Positions 14,801-23,222 of a stretch of 62,293 nt of DNA are shown here, in pieces. The DNA lies in assembly GCA_013151555.1 (NCBI GenBank), contig JAADIA010000049.1, forward strand, positions 1 to 62,293. The letters run 5' to 3'. Position numbers and translations under genes: made by a program. This DNA is from Nitrospirota bacterium. GTDB lineage: Bacteria; NPL-UPA2; JAADIA01. Below the pieces are notes generated by a model that was not told the DNA's origin, did no database searches, and worked only from the letters and a program-made list of their open reading frames with translations. Within the stretch, counting starts at the first letter, position 1, and every line of letters begins with the position of its first letter.

Positions 14801-15961
14801 TTACGGCTTCCGGATTACTTCTGTATAAACCTTCAGGGTTTCTTCAACATTCCTGGCCAGGGTGAATTTCTCGGCTAAACATCGGGCATTTCTACTCAAC
14901 CTCTTTCTCAAATCCTCATCGAAGGTCATCTTGATTTTCCGGGCAATCTCTTCCGGGTCCTCAGGATTGTTAAGGAGGAAGCCTTCTTTCCTTTCGGTAA
15001 TTATCTCGGCAGCACCGCTGGAGCGGCTGACGATAAGGGGAAGTCCGCTGGAGAGAGCTTCCAGGCAGACGTTCCCAAAAGGTTCGTAGAGAGTGGGGAA
15101 AACAAAGATAGTGGCGGCAGCATAGAATCGGTAAGTTTCTCTCGAACCGCCGGTGAAGATAACCTTGTCTTCCAATCCCAACTTCTTCACCAGACGCGAA
15201 TAAGGTCTCTTTCTATCTTTGCCGACTATGAGGAGCTTTACTTTCTCCTCCTTAAGCAAAGCCACCGCTTTGATCAAAAAACTCAACCCCTTGCGACGGA
15301 ATCCCGAGCCCACAAAGAGGATAACAAAATCGTCCTCAGCCAGATGGGACTGCCTCCTGGTGTTCACTCCAAACCGGCGTTTATTATCCGGTTTGAATTC
15401 CTCTCCATCCACTCCATTGTAGACTACCGTGATGTCCCGGGGATTTGTCCCGTAATGCTTGATAATCTCTTCCTTTCCCACCTTGGCAATAGCAATTATC
15501 TTCTTACTTTTTTTGAATACTTCCCTCTCCAGAAAGAGGAGGATAAGATGGAGAAGGTTGAGCCGAATGGCCAGACGAGCCGGAGGAGAAGAAGTAAGCG
15601 CTAACGACCTTTTCAACCATTCCCGGTGGCAACCGTCGCCGGCGCGGTAGATGTCCTGATAAAGGGTGCGGTCGAAACTGTGAATGATATCGAAACTTTC
15701 CTTTTTTAACAGCCTCCGGCAGAAAATGGCAAAACTTAAAGTTCTCAGGAAGGCTGCTCCCCCAAGGACAGGAACGCGGTGGAAGGTGATTGGATTCATT
15801 GAGGTCGTTGAGTTATTGAGCTGGTGGAGTTCCTCCTCACCGGTGTGAGCAAAAATATGGATATGGTGACCTCTTTTCGCCAGTTCCCGACTCAAATTAT
15901 AAACATATCTTTCCGCTCCTCCATATTTATGATAATCCTGTCTGATAAGAGCAATCTTCAT
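14801..15961 (-). CDS. GT4-family glycosyltransferase (LPS core type)
   Basis: A 386-aa GT-B enzyme with KYGGAERYVYNLSRELA at the N-terminus, VVYNGVDGEEF in the middle, and ILFVGSGFRRKG, PTLYEPFGNVCLEALSSGLP in the donor domain. This resembles WaaG-type LPS-core glucosyltransferases, which fits the neighbouring GT2-kinase fusion only 7 nt upstream: WaaG and WaaP are also neighbours in enterobacterial core loci. A core sugar transfer on the inner face of the cytoplasmic membrane is therefore likely, with exact specificity unknown. Confidence 0.9.
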   Translation of the reverse strand: MKIALIRQDYHKYGGAERYVYNLSRELAKRGHHIHIFAHTGEEELHQLNNSTTSMNPITFHRVPVLGGAAFLRTLSFAIFCRRLLKKESFDIIHSFDRTLYQDIYRAGDGCHREWLKRSLALTSSPPARLAIRLNLLHLILLFLEREVFKKSKKIIAIAKVGKEEIIKHYGTNPRDITVVYNGVDGEEFKPDNKRRFGVNTRRQSHLAEDDFVILFVGSGFRRKGLSFLIKAVALLKEEKVKLLIVGKDRKRPYSRLVKKLGLEDKVIFTGGSRETYRFYAAATIFVFPTLYEPFGNVCLEALSSGLPLIVSRSSGAAEIITERKEGFLLNNPEDPEEIARKIKMTFDEDLRKRLSRNARCLAEKFTLARNVEETLKVYTEVIRKP

Positions 15962-15967
15962 TTTTTT

Positions 15968-17599
15968 CTATTCCTTGACTTTCTTGGTTCTCTTTCCCAA
16001 GGATTTAGCCCGGGTGCGAGCTTCTATTCTAACGATGATTTTCTTCCTCTCCTTCCTGCTCAACCTCAACTTTTCAGAGTAGACCAGGAAAAACCGAACC
16101 TTATCAGTCCGGCTGATGAAGGATGGCATTGATTCATTGAGACGAGCCAGATCCTTTATTCGTTGATTGAGGTAAAGCCTTTTCCTCAATCCGGAACCTC
16201 CGAAATCCACGAAATAAAAAACGGGTTCTTTGCCTTCTCTCATTTGTACCATGATATTACTGGTGTTCAAATCCCCATGGAAAAGGCCTTTATTATGAAC
16301 GTCCTTAATGGTCCCGGCCAGAGACCTGATAAATTTCCACTTTTCCCTTCTCTTCATCTCAGACAGAGGAGGTGTAAGGCTGGAAATATAATGGCTGATG
16401 TTGACGGCATTTGGAATTTTTCTATTTATTAAGAAGCTGTCTGACAACAATCTAAACTTTCTCCGCTCTCCAACGGCTAATGGAACAGGAGATTGAATGC
16501 CCCTCCGTAACAGCTCGTTGCTTATCTTCCACTCCTTTACAGCCTTGCAAGATCTAAATATATCTTTTAATATTCTCAGCCGCCCCTGGCGTTCCCATTG
16601 CTTTATGATTATTGTCTCCCGAAAATTGTTGTGCGTCAAGGTCGTAGAAACAATGGCAGGGTCATGAACGTCGTCTACCACCTGGAGCTTATATCTCTTT
16701 GCCAACCCGCTTATATCTGTTATGCCCAGTCTTAGCAGATCATCTTTGTAGTCATTTTTCACATTCAGTTTGATTCCATCCCTCTTAAGAGTGATAAGAC
16801 CCGTTTCCTTCCTCATCCATTTTTTCAAGATCCAATCGCTGAGCCGCTCCGATATCGCTCTCACGTCCACTGGCAGAAGAGAGCTCCATTTTTCTCTGAT
16901 TTTCGCATTTACATCTTGCCGAAGGCGGAGGTCGTCGGGCACGATACGCCGGTATTGCTCACTGCTGCGGCCCTTCCCGGACTGATGTAAATAGGAGACC
17001 TTCACCACAAAGTTTTTATATCCACCCCGAATGGCTTTGAACGAGAGATCAAGGTCGTAACCATGCATGAAAAACTGCTCGTCAAATCCACCCACTGCCT
17101 GAACGAAACTCTTTTTGAAGAGCAGGCACAGTCCATCCACGATAGCTACCCTCTCATACTCGTGCTTCATGTTGTTCCTTCCTCTTTCGCCGCCCACTAT
17201 CGTCCTGCCCATCCAGGAAAGCGACTTTCTCAGTCGCTTCGCACCATAAAAACCGATTAGGCCGGTAGAAGCCTCAGCCTCGAACAAATTGGAAACCTTC
17301 TGCAGCCAGGTCCGGTCACAGATAATTACATCATTATGTACCGCGCAAATATAATCGGATTTACTTTTTCTAATACCTTGGTTTAGCGCTATTGCCAACC
17401 CTGGATTTGTTCTATTTCGCACATATACTATTTCTTCAGAGTAAGCTCGAAAATATTTCTCGGTATCATCGGTGGATCCATTATCTACTAATATTAACTC
17501 AAAGGGAACTCTTATATTTTCCCGGATGCTCTCAATACATCTCTTTGTCTGATCGAGCTGATTAAATACGACAATGACAAAACTCAGATCACTTATCAT
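15968..17599 (-). CDS. GT2 glycosyltransferase fused to a WaaP/Kdo-kinase-like domain
   Basis: A 543-aa two-domain protein. Residues 1 to about 245 are a GT-A family-2 glycosyltransferase (FVIVVFNQLDQTKRCIESI, LVDNGSTDDTEKYF, VHNDVI as the DxD-like site, GGFDEQFFMHGYDLDLS). Residues about 290-530 are a lipopolysaccharide-kinase fold with IIIKQWE (possible ATP Lys), the catalytic loop HGDLNTSNIMV and a VDFGG metal motif. The fusion suggests one enzyme that adds and phosphorylates a core sugar. The tail is highly basic, which would favour membrane contact. It is close to the WaaG-like gene, consistent with LPS-core work. Acceptor and donor are unknown. Confidence 0.87.
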   Translation of the reverse strand: MISDLSFVIVVFNQLDQTKRCIESIRENIRVPFELILVDNGSTDDTEKYFRAYSEEIVYVRNRTNPGLAIALNQGIRKSKSDYICAVHNDVIICDRTWLQKVSNLFEAEASTGLIGFYGAKRLRKSLSWMGRTIVGGERGRNNMKHEYERVAIVDGLCLLFKKSFVQAVGGFDEQFFMHGYDLDLSFKAIRGGYKNFVVKVSYLHQSGKGRSSEQYRRIVPDDLRLRQDVNAKIREKWSSLLPVDVRAISERLSDWILKKWMRKETGLITLKRDGIKLNVKNDYKDDLLRLGITDISGLAKRYKLQVVDDVHDPAIVSTTLTHNNFRETIIIKQWERQGRLRILKDIFRSCKAVKEWKISNELLRRGIQSPVPLAVGERRKFRLLSDSFLINRKIPNAVNISHYISSLTPPLSEMKRREKWKFIRSLAGTIKDVHNKGLFHGDLNTSNIMVQMREGKEPVFYFVDFGGSGLRKRLYLNQRIKDLARLNESMPSFISRTDKVRFFLVYSEKLRLSRKERKKIIVRIEARTRAKSLGKRTKKVKE

Positions 17600-17685
17600 A
17601 ACTTTAGCTCCAGCAGCCTAACTCGAAAGCTTTTGATCTTTTCTATTATTTCTTTCATTTCATTCATAAATTATCTCTTTATTTC

Positions 17686-18039
17686 TTATGCATACAGGGG
17701 GGAAATGTCTATGTAGATCCGGTAATCTGCAATTAATTCATCTTCCATCCGCAAGATATTCACAAAGGGAAGGGTTAACTTCTGACCGTCATGACGTGTA
17801 TAAGTCGCTTCTCCTTCACAAATTACGATATTACCATGTTCCCATACTTCTGAAACATTGTGGTGCAATCCTTTTATGCTGGAGAAAAAACCCTGAACGG
17901 CATTACGGATGTTCTCCCGGTCAAATACCGCCGGGCCGTTAGCAAAGCGGAAACTTGCCTCCTCGGTCAAAAACAAAACGAAACTATCCGCATCCATCCG
18001 GTCTATCGCCGCAAATAAACGGTTCAGCCAATCTTTCAT
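17686..18039 (-). CDS. SnoaL/NTF2-like fold protein
   Basis: A 117-aa cone-shaped alpha+beta protein of the SnoaL-like/nuclear transport factor 2 superfamily: an N-terminal helix with LFAAIDRMDADSFVLFLTEEASFRF, ENIRNAVQGFFSSIKGLHHNV, then strands GNIVICEGEATYTRHDG and LPFVNILRMEDELIADYRIYID. Many members have no known substrate. GGAGTGAGAGGAG precedes the ATG. Its position between a glycan operon and a mobile-element remnant suggests it is a passenger rather than a glycan gene. Confidence 0.75.
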   Translation of the reverse strand: MKDWLNRLFAAIDRMDADSFVLFLTEEASFRFANGPAVFDRENIRNAVQGFFSSIKGLHHNVSEVWEHGNIVICEGEATYTRHDGQKLTLPFVNILRMEDELIADYRIYIDISPLYA

Positions 18040-18053
18040 CTCCTCTCACTCCT

Positions 18054-18362
18054 TTAAATAGGGACAGACACTATTTAATTTCCTTTAAGGATTTCTGCCG
18101 TTCCTGATATTTATATTGGGCCGTTTTTAATCTTTTTTCATTGCTCGTATAGCCCCATATTGGAGGCAAAATGTCATTAAGAACAACCCTAAGTCGAAGT
18201 ATTTGCTTTGTCATAAGTCCTTCTCCTGATTTAAAAATCTTTGTCTTTTCTCTCACTACCGGTGCGAGTTATTTGTTTCGTAACACGTCGTATCAGATAT
18301 TTTATCCTAACTAACTCTTTTGGTCAATTGGTCAATAAAAAGTAGCCTGTCCCCTTTATTTG
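18054..18362. mobile_element. Remnant flanked by inverted GGGACAG motifs
   Basis: The left end AAATAGGGACAGACACTATT (18056-18075) and the right end, read on the minus strand, AAATAAAGGGGACAGGCTAC (about 18342-18362) are inverted. Such motifs are common around small transposase-associated elements in anaerobes. Between them only the pRiA4b-like fragment is seen; no transposase remains. Confidence 0.4.
18071..18214 (-). pseudogene. Truncated pRiA4b ORF-3-like fragment
   Basis: A 47-codon frame starting at ATG 18214 with AGGAG upstream. The first about 20 residues (QILRLRVVLNDILPPIW) match the start of the pRiA4b ORF-3 family, normally about 180 aa or more, in which PPIW is followed by an RR motif. 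After PPIW the sequence becomes unrelated and soon stops, so only the 5' end survives. It is bounded on both sides by GGGACAG-type motifs in opposite orientation (about 18056-18076 and 18340-18362). Confidence 0.5.
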
Positions 18363-18363
18363 A

Positions 18364-19428
18364 TTATGCTATTTTGAAAAGTTTAATGAGAGTGATGCTT
18401 ATTATGGCCATGAGCAGAGCTGCTGATAAACCGGCATAGAAGGGTTTTAAGCCGATTTTTTTCATGGAGGCCAGGTTTGTTCCCAGTCCTACGCCGGCAA
18501 TAGCAGTTACAATAAGAAAGCCGGCGGTAGTTTTAATAATACTGATGACTTCATCAGGAAAAACTCCTAAGGTTCTCAGAATAGCCATCCCTATGAAGCC
18601 GAGCACAAAAACCGGGAAAGCTTTTTTATGGTCTATTTTTTTCTCTTTATCGCCCGTTCCGTTTTTCCGGTTTTCTTTCACTATGTGGAGATAACTTAAA
18701 AGTACGATTACCGGAGCCATAAAAAGGTTGCGGGTAAGTTTCACTACGGTAGCTATACTCCCGGATACATCGCTGTAAATAAAACCCGTAGCCACTGCCT
18801 GGGAGGTATCGTTTACCGCCGCCCCGGCCCAGATGCCGAAGAGGGTATCGGACATATGAAGCAGATAGCCGATTATGGGATAGACAAATACCGCCATTAA
18901 TCCAAAAATAGTTATGGTGGCTACAGCAAAAGAGGTTTCTTCTTCCGTTGCCTCAATGGCCGGGGAAGTGGCCACAATGGCGGAAACGCCGCAAATGGAG
19001 GTCCCCACGGCAATCAGGGTTCCTAACCTGTCCGGCAGCCCGAGCTTATGACTTATGTAACGCACCAGAAAAATAGCCATAATTATCAGAATGGTAATTA
19101 TTCCCAGGGAGCTCCCGCTGATCTTCAGCATCTCAACGAAACTAAGATGGACTCCCAGGAGGATAATCGCCAACCGGAGTATTTCCTTGACGGAAAAGTT
19201 CACCCCCGCCTTCCCTTTTTCGGGAAGACCGAACAGGTTGCGGACAAGAATTCCGACCACAATAGCAATAGCTACGGCACTAAGCTGTCCATAGAGCTTA
19301 TGGATATATACGGAGGGAACGGCAATAGCCAGTACCAGTAATATTCCCGGGATAAGCTTCCAAATATGCGTTTCGCGTATCTTTTGTCCTCTTCTCCCCC
19401 TGCGGGAGTTTAAGTTGTGAATGCCCAC
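18364..19428 (-). CDS. YeiH/UPF0324 family membrane transporter
   Basis: A 354-aa polytopic protein with about 10 hydrophobic segments and the family hallmarks GTSICGVSAIVATSPAIEA (centre), GIWAGAAVNDTSQAVATG and a C-terminal GVGLGTNLASMKKIGLKPF. The family is annotated as putative sulfate/sulfonate exporters; function is mostly unproven. The start appears to be GTG at 19428. It is not obviously part of the glycan operon, since repeat or mobile text lies on both sides. A link to the sulfur cluster 6 kb away is possible but unproven. Confidence 0.9.
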   Translation of the reverse strand: MGIHNLNSRRGRRGQKIRETHIWKLIPGILLVLAIAVPSVYIHKLYGQLSAVAIAIVVGILVRNLFGLPEKGKAGVNFSVKEILRLAIILLGVHLSFVEMLKISGSSLGIITILIIMAIFLVRYISHKLGLPDRLGTLIAVGTSICGVSAIVATSPAIEATEEETSFAVATITIFGLMAVFVYPIIGYLLHMSDTLFGIWAGAAVNDTSQAVATGFIYSDVSGSIATVVKLTRNLFMAPVIVLLSYLHIVKENRKNGTGDKEKKIDHKKAFPVFVLGFIGMAILRTLGVFPDEVISIIKTTAGFLIVTAIAGVGLGTNLASMKKIGLKPFYAGLSAALLMAIISITLIKLFKIA

Positions 19429-19499
19429 TTCTTTGGTTGTCTCCCTGGTTTTGCAAACCTTTTTTCATAATCACCTGATAGGAAAACAGCGAAAACAGG

Positions 19500-19535
19500 G
19501 TCTGAAAATAGGGTCAGCGACCATTTATTTTCCTA
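19500..19535. repeat. REP-like GGGTCAGCGACC motif
   Basis: AAAATAGGGTCAGCGACCAT resembles the motifs bounding 18054-18362 and is in the same orientation as the left one. It could be another end of a lost element carrying the YeiH gene. Confidence 0.35.
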
Positions 19536-19543
19536 TTGCTTTA

Positions 19544-20326
19544 TCATGTCCTCAGGGCCAGGTAAATTTTGGCTATGGTGGGATGGGAATAGATGAATAA
19601 TTTTCTTGAGAGCCAGCCGACATTACCTTTTTCCGTATCAAGTCTCTTTATCCGCATGGGGTCGAAGTTGAAAGTATTGGCTCCCCGGTCCGTGATTACT
19701 CCTCCCTGATACCCGAGTTTCCGGGCAAGAGCAGTTACTTCCTGGTTGCAGGAACCCCAGGGCCAGGCGATAAAACGGCAATCTTTGGATAAATTTTTTT
19801 CGATGAGTTGCCGGGAAATGGTTAGCTCTTCTTCGATATCAACTCCTTCTTCAGCCAGATTCTTATGTCGATGGGTGTGAGATTGAATATCGATAAGGCC
19901 GCCGGCTTCCATCTCTCGCATCTCCGCCCAGCTAAGGTAAGCATCAGAGAGATCTTTTCCCATCATATCCCGGGGGCGAACTTCTGCATGGCGGGGAATA
20001 ACCGGTTGGGAAGAAGTGTGGATCTCTTCGGTCAGGGAGGTGATAACGAAAATGGTTGCTTTCATTCCATACTTCTTTAAAATGGGGTAGGCATAAACCC
20101 GGTTATCTACATACCCGTCGTCGAAGGTGAGAGCTACCGCCTTCTCAGGCAGCGCTTCCTTTTGCTCCAGACAAGAAATCAGCTCCGGGATGAAAATTGT
20201 CTTATATCCCCGGCTACTCAGATATTTCATCTGTTCTTCAAAATATTCCGGAGTTACCGTCACCTTGTCTCCTTGATGACAGTTGACATGATGATAAGTT
20301 ATTACCGGTATGGAAATATTCCTCAT
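19544..20326 (-). CDS. Polysaccharide deacetylase family protein
   Basis: A 260-aa NodB-homology (CE4-like) protein. VITYHHVN is near the start, the metal-site Asp pair is in LTFDDGYVDN near residue 70, and the metal His residues are in SHTHRHKNL. The segment WPWGSCNQEVTALARKLGYQ matches the family motif 4. No signal peptide is visible, so it acts in the cytoplasm or the start is further off. It probably de-N-acetylates a glycan intermediate of the surrounding cluster. A second, similar enzyme is encoded at 21568. Confidence 0.88.
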   Translation of the reverse strand: MRNISIPVITYHHVNCHQGDKVTVTPEYFEEQMKYLSSRGYKTIFIPELISCLEQKEALPEKAVALTFDDGYVDNRVYAYPILKKYGMKATIFVITSLTEEIHTSSQPVIPRHAEVRPRDMMGKDLSDAYLSWAEMREMEAGGLIDIQSHTHRHKNLAEEGVDIEEELTISRQLIEKNLSKDCRFIAWPWGSCNQEVTALARKLGYQGGVITDRGANTFNFDPMRIKRLDTEKGNVGWLSRKLFIYSHPTIAKIYLALRT

Positions 20327-20349
20327 AATAGACCCTTCGCCTTAAATTA

Positions 20350-20455
20350 GGGCGCTTGCGGCAGGCAACTTTCCTCTCGCCCTGGAAGCCGGAACTTTAA
20401 GTCCGGGGGAGCAAGCTCACCCCTATGCGAACCTTTAGGCTGAAGCCTAATATCC
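20350..20455. repeat. Hairpin-rich repeat (CCGGAACTTTAAGTCCGG)
   Basis: It contains a perfect short hairpin CCGGA/TCCGG around AACTTTAAG (20389-20405), a GGGGGAGCAAGCTCACCCCT hairpin (20405-20424) and TTAGGCTGAAGCCTAA (20435-20450). The GAGCAAGCTC core resembles the CAAGCAAGCTCG end of the element at 42143 and 58675. Confidence 0.55.
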
Positions 20456-20479
20456 GGGATAACTTTGGAATTCTGAACA

Positions 20480-21571
20480 TCAAGCTAATAAATCTTTGTA
20501 AAGAGCCTCTATCTTGTTCAGCATCATCTCCAAACCAAATTTTTTCTCTATCAAATGCCGCCCGTTTTCTCCCAGTATCCCGGCCTTTTCTCTATCTTTT
20601 AACAGCAAAAGGATATTTTGGGCTAAGGATTCGCTGTCGGCCGGAGGAACTAATAATCCGGTTTGATTATGAATAATTACTTCCGGAATGCCTCCCACCG
20701 AGGTAGCAACTACCGCTTTCTTCATGGCTAGAGCTTCTAAGAGAGCCGTGCCCAGGGCCTCTCTTAGAGAAGGCATAGCAAGGACATCTATAGCCGCTAA
20801 AATCCGGGGGATATCGGGACGAAACCCGATTACGAGAATCTTCTTCTCCAGGTTTAACTCCCGCACCTTTTGAATAACGGTTTCTCCTCTTGGTTCCAGA
20901 CCCACAATGACAAACCTGACCTCCGGTTTTACTTTTAATATTTTCTGAGCTGCTTCTATAAAATATTGATGACCTTTCTCCCCGCGGATAACTCCGACTA
21001 TTCCCACTAAAGGAGTCCCGGGGACGATTCCCAGCTCTTCCCTTATCTTTTCCCCATCTATCCTAAAGTCGAACTTCTCCAGATCTACAGAAGTAGGAAT
21101 GGAAACAATTTTCTCCGGGTTTATCCTGTTTTCCCGGATCATTGTTTCCCGGACATAATTACTCACCGTGATAATCATCCGAGGTAGTTTATAAACAATA
21201 TTAAGAGGATGTTGTGATATGGGAATAGTGACATGACGGGTTCTGAGGAGGATTGGCCTGCCGGCCAAGCGGGCAGCGAAGGAGGTTATCCAGGAATCAC
21301 TTGAGGAATGGGAGTTGACGATATCAACTTTTTCTTTCCTTATGAGAGAGAAGATCTTAAATAAGGCCGCAAGGAAATCCTTATTGCGCATTCTTATTTC
21401 CCTGACCTCAATCCCCGCCTCCTCAGCATGTTTTCCTAAAGCGCTTCCCGGCTGAACGGCAAGGATTACCCGATAGCCTCTCTTCTTATTAAATTCTACT
21501 GCCTCGGTGAAGGTTCTCCTTTCTTGGCCCCCCCATCTTTTAGCGGATTCCGTATGAAGAACAGTAATCAT
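20480..21571 (-). CDS. GT4-family glycosyltransferase
   Basis: A 363-aa GT-B enzyme: RWGGQERRTFTEAVEF in the acceptor loop, IVSIPTSVDLEKFDF in the linker, VGIVGVIRGEKGHQYFIEAA and SLREALGTALLEALAMKKAVVAT in the donor domain. The usual EG(F/Y)G motif is REALG, a variant found in heptosyl and mannosyl transferases. Its start overlaps the stop of the deacetylase at 21568 by 4 nt, so the pair is translationally coupled and likely acts on one glycan. Confidence 0.9.
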   Translation of the reverse strand: MITVLHTESAKRWGGQERRTFTEAVEFNKKRGYRVILAVQPGSALGKHAEEAGIEVREIRMRNKDFLAALFKIFSLIRKEKVDIVNSHSSSDSWITSFAARLAGRPILLRTRHVTIPISQHPLNIVYKLPRMIITVSNYVRETMIRENRINPEKIVSIPTSVDLEKFDFRIDGEKIREELGIVPGTPLVGIVGVIRGEKGHQYFIEAAQKILKVKPEVRFVIVGLEPRGETVIQKVRELNLEKKILVIGFRPDIPRILAAIDVLAMPSLREALGTALLEALAMKKAVVATSVGGIPEVIIHNQTGLLVPPADSESLAQNILLLLKDREKAGILGENGRHLIEKKFGLEMMLNKIEALYKDLLA

Positions 21572-22281
21572 ATCCGGCTCCTTCCCAGCTTGAGGTTAAG
21601 TAAAAAATACAAGCGACTGTCGTAACCTCGAATAAGTATCCTCTTTAAAGCAAAGGGATCCTCACCCCGGCCGTTCTTTCCCGGCAGGGTGGAGAAAGAG
21701 GCCCGGTAACCGCAACTTCCCACTATATCTTTCACCCTCTCATCGAACTTTCCCCAGGGGTATGAAAAAAACTTTACCGCTTTACCCAGCTTCTTTTCCA
21801 GGATACTCTTAGACTGCTCGATTTCCTGTCTCATTTCCTCTCCGCTGAGCGAGGGCAGGAGACGATGGCTATGACCGTGAGAGCCGAATTCCATTCCTCC
21901 CCGGCCCATCTCTTTTATCTCCTCCCAATTGAGGAGAGGTTCGGCTCCTCCTTCGTCCCATTCGCTGACGGAGCCGATGCAGCCGCTAACCAGGAAAACG
22001 ATGGCGGTAAAGTTATACTTTTGTAAGATAGGGAAAGCATAAAGGAAATTATCCCGGTAGCCATCATCGAAACTGAGGATTATTTTTCTCTCCGTCAAAG
22101 GCAAACGGCCTTCACAGAAGTTTATTAACTCCTCAACCGTTACGGTCTTATATCCGTGGTTAAACAGATAGCTCATCTGCCGGTCAAATTTCTCCGGAGT
22201 GACCCGTAGCTTCTCTACTTTTCCCTCTACCCGGTTAGGGCTTACCTTATGATACATGAAGACCGGTATTCCCTTAATCAT
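21568..22281 (-). CDS. Polysaccharide deacetylase family protein
   Basis: About 237 aa from ATG 22281 (IKGIPVFMYHKVSP). Upstream codons to 22329 are family F repeat text, so the longer frame is rejected. NodB motifs: LSFDDGYRDN, SHGHSHRLLPS, and SYPWGKFDERVKDIV. It is related to the deacetylase at 19544 and flanks the same GT4 gene, suggesting two de-N-acetylation steps or a duplicated function. No signal peptide or membrane segment is clear. Confidence 0.85.
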   Translation of the reverse strand: MIKGIPVFMYHKVSPNRVEGKVEKLRVTPEKFDRQMSYLFNHGYKTVTVEELINFCEGRLPLTERKIILSFDDGYRDNFLYAFPILQKYNFTAIVFLVSGCIGSVSEWDEGGAEPLLNWEEIKEMGRGGMEFGSHGHSHRLLPSLSGEEMRQEIEQSKSILEKKLGKAVKFFSYPWGKFDERVKDIVGSCGYRASFSTLPGKNGRGEDPFALKRILIRGYDSRLYFLLNLKLGRSRI

Positions 22282-22296
22282 TGTCTGCCTTTTCAA

Positions 22297-22390
22297 CTCA
22301 GAAAACAGATGACAGATGACAGAAGTCAAATATCAGAAGGCGGGGTTGTTCTGTCCTCTGTCCTCTGTTTTCTGTTTTCCGTCTTGTTGC
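22297..22390. repeat. Family F repeat (CAGATGACAGA) overlapping a gene end
   Basis: AACAGATGACAGATGACAGA on the left faces TCTGTCCTCTGTCCTCTG and TTTTCTGTTTTCC on the right, forming a long low-complexity hairpin. It covers the 3' end of the glycosyltransferase gene that stops at 22333. Confidence 0.75.
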
Positions 22391-23127
22391 CTTTCCCACA
22401 ACTTCACATACTTAACGAATACATAGAAAGCCTGGAGAATACTGTAAAGAAGACCATGAAATCCATCCCGGAAACCTTGTCTGATAAAGTAGATCAGGAT
22501 AAATTCGCTTGGTAAGCGCAGGAAAGGATACCATCTTCCATACCGCCGCTTCCCGGCTTTATCCAGAGCATCGAGAGTACTATAACGGTTGAACTTTTGC
22601 AGATAATCATCGAGGTTTTTATAGCTGTAATGGAGCATAGGATACCGGAGATAACCTACCCGGCCCTCAACCTTAACTCCCTCATGCACTGCTATCTCTT
22701 CGAACTTCCCTTTTCCCTTCTTAAAGAGCCGGAGATGAGGCTTGGGGTAAAGACCGCCGTGTCTCATCCAGCGACCGAAGAAGAAGAACTTCATAGGGAT
22801 AAGATATCCGTCCTCATTGCCGTTTCCCCGCAGTACTTCCTTTATCTCCTTAATCAATTCTGGAGAAATTCTCTCATCGGCATCCAAACTCAAGATCCAT
22901 TCTCCGGCAGCTTCTTCTATGGCAAAATTCTTCTTCTCGGCATACCCTTCATACTTCGTCTTAAAGACTTTGCTTCCATACTTTCGGCAGATCTCTACGG
23001 TTCTATCATCGCTGAAAGAATCGATAACGATAATTTCATCGGCCCATTTTACGCTCTCCAAGCAGGGACCGATATCTTCCTCTTCGTTCTTGGTGATAAT
23101 CACGACAGATAAACGATTATTTTTCAT
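22333..23127 (-). CDS. GT2-family glycosyltransferase, WaaE/KdtX-like
   Basis: A 264-aa GT-A enzyme of the LPS-core beta-glucosyltransferase (WaaE) type: SVVIITKNEEEDIGPCLESV at the start, EIIVIDSFSDDRTVEI, LSLDADERISPELI (DxD metal site) and GGLYPKPHLRLFKK. The last about 15 residues (DGKQKTEDRGQN) are encoded by a family F repeat, so the original C-terminus was probably replaced or extended. It lies just downstream of the LpxL-like and waaF genes, fitting inner-core assembly at the cytoplasmic membrane. Confidence 0.88.
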   Translation of the reverse strand: MKNNRLSVVIITKNEEEDIGPCLESVKWADEIIVIDSFSDDRTVEICRKYGSKVFKTKYEGYAEKKNFAIEEAAGEWILSLDADERISPELIKEIKEVLRGNGNEDGYLIPMKFFFFGRWMRHGGLYPKPHLRLFKKGKGKFEEIAVHEGVKVEGRVGYLRYPMLHYSYKNLDDYLQKFNRYSTLDALDKAGKRRYGRWYPFLRLPSEFILIYFIRQGFRDGFHGLLYSILQAFYVFVKYVKLWERQQDGKQKTEDRGQNNPAF

Positions 23128-23169
23128 CTAAAAATCCCAAGTCGGTTATTAGTTATAAATTAACGTTTT

Positions 23170-23222
23170 TTCAACCTTAAACCTTAAACCTTCAACCTTC
23201 AACTTTAGACCTTGAACGATTG
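23170..23222. repeat. Family C repeat at the end of the acyltransferase gene
   Basis: CAACCTTAAACCTTAAACC, then TTCAACCTTCAACTTTAGACC. The repeat supplies the last codons (SFKV) and stop of the minus-strand acyltransferase gene. Confidence 0.7.

Noticed and set aside
15824-16432. Plus-strand open frames opposite the glycosyltransferase genes
   Set aside because: They are antisense to clearly conserved proteins on the minus strand, with no ribosome sites.
17686-20460. Prophage or large genomic island
   Set aside because: Only one truncated mobile-element-like frame and short end motifs are present; there is no integrase, structural phage gene or tRNA junction.
22282-22329. Extended start of the deacetylase at 21568
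   Set aside because: The extra codons read through a family F repeat; the family begins at IKGIPVFMYH.
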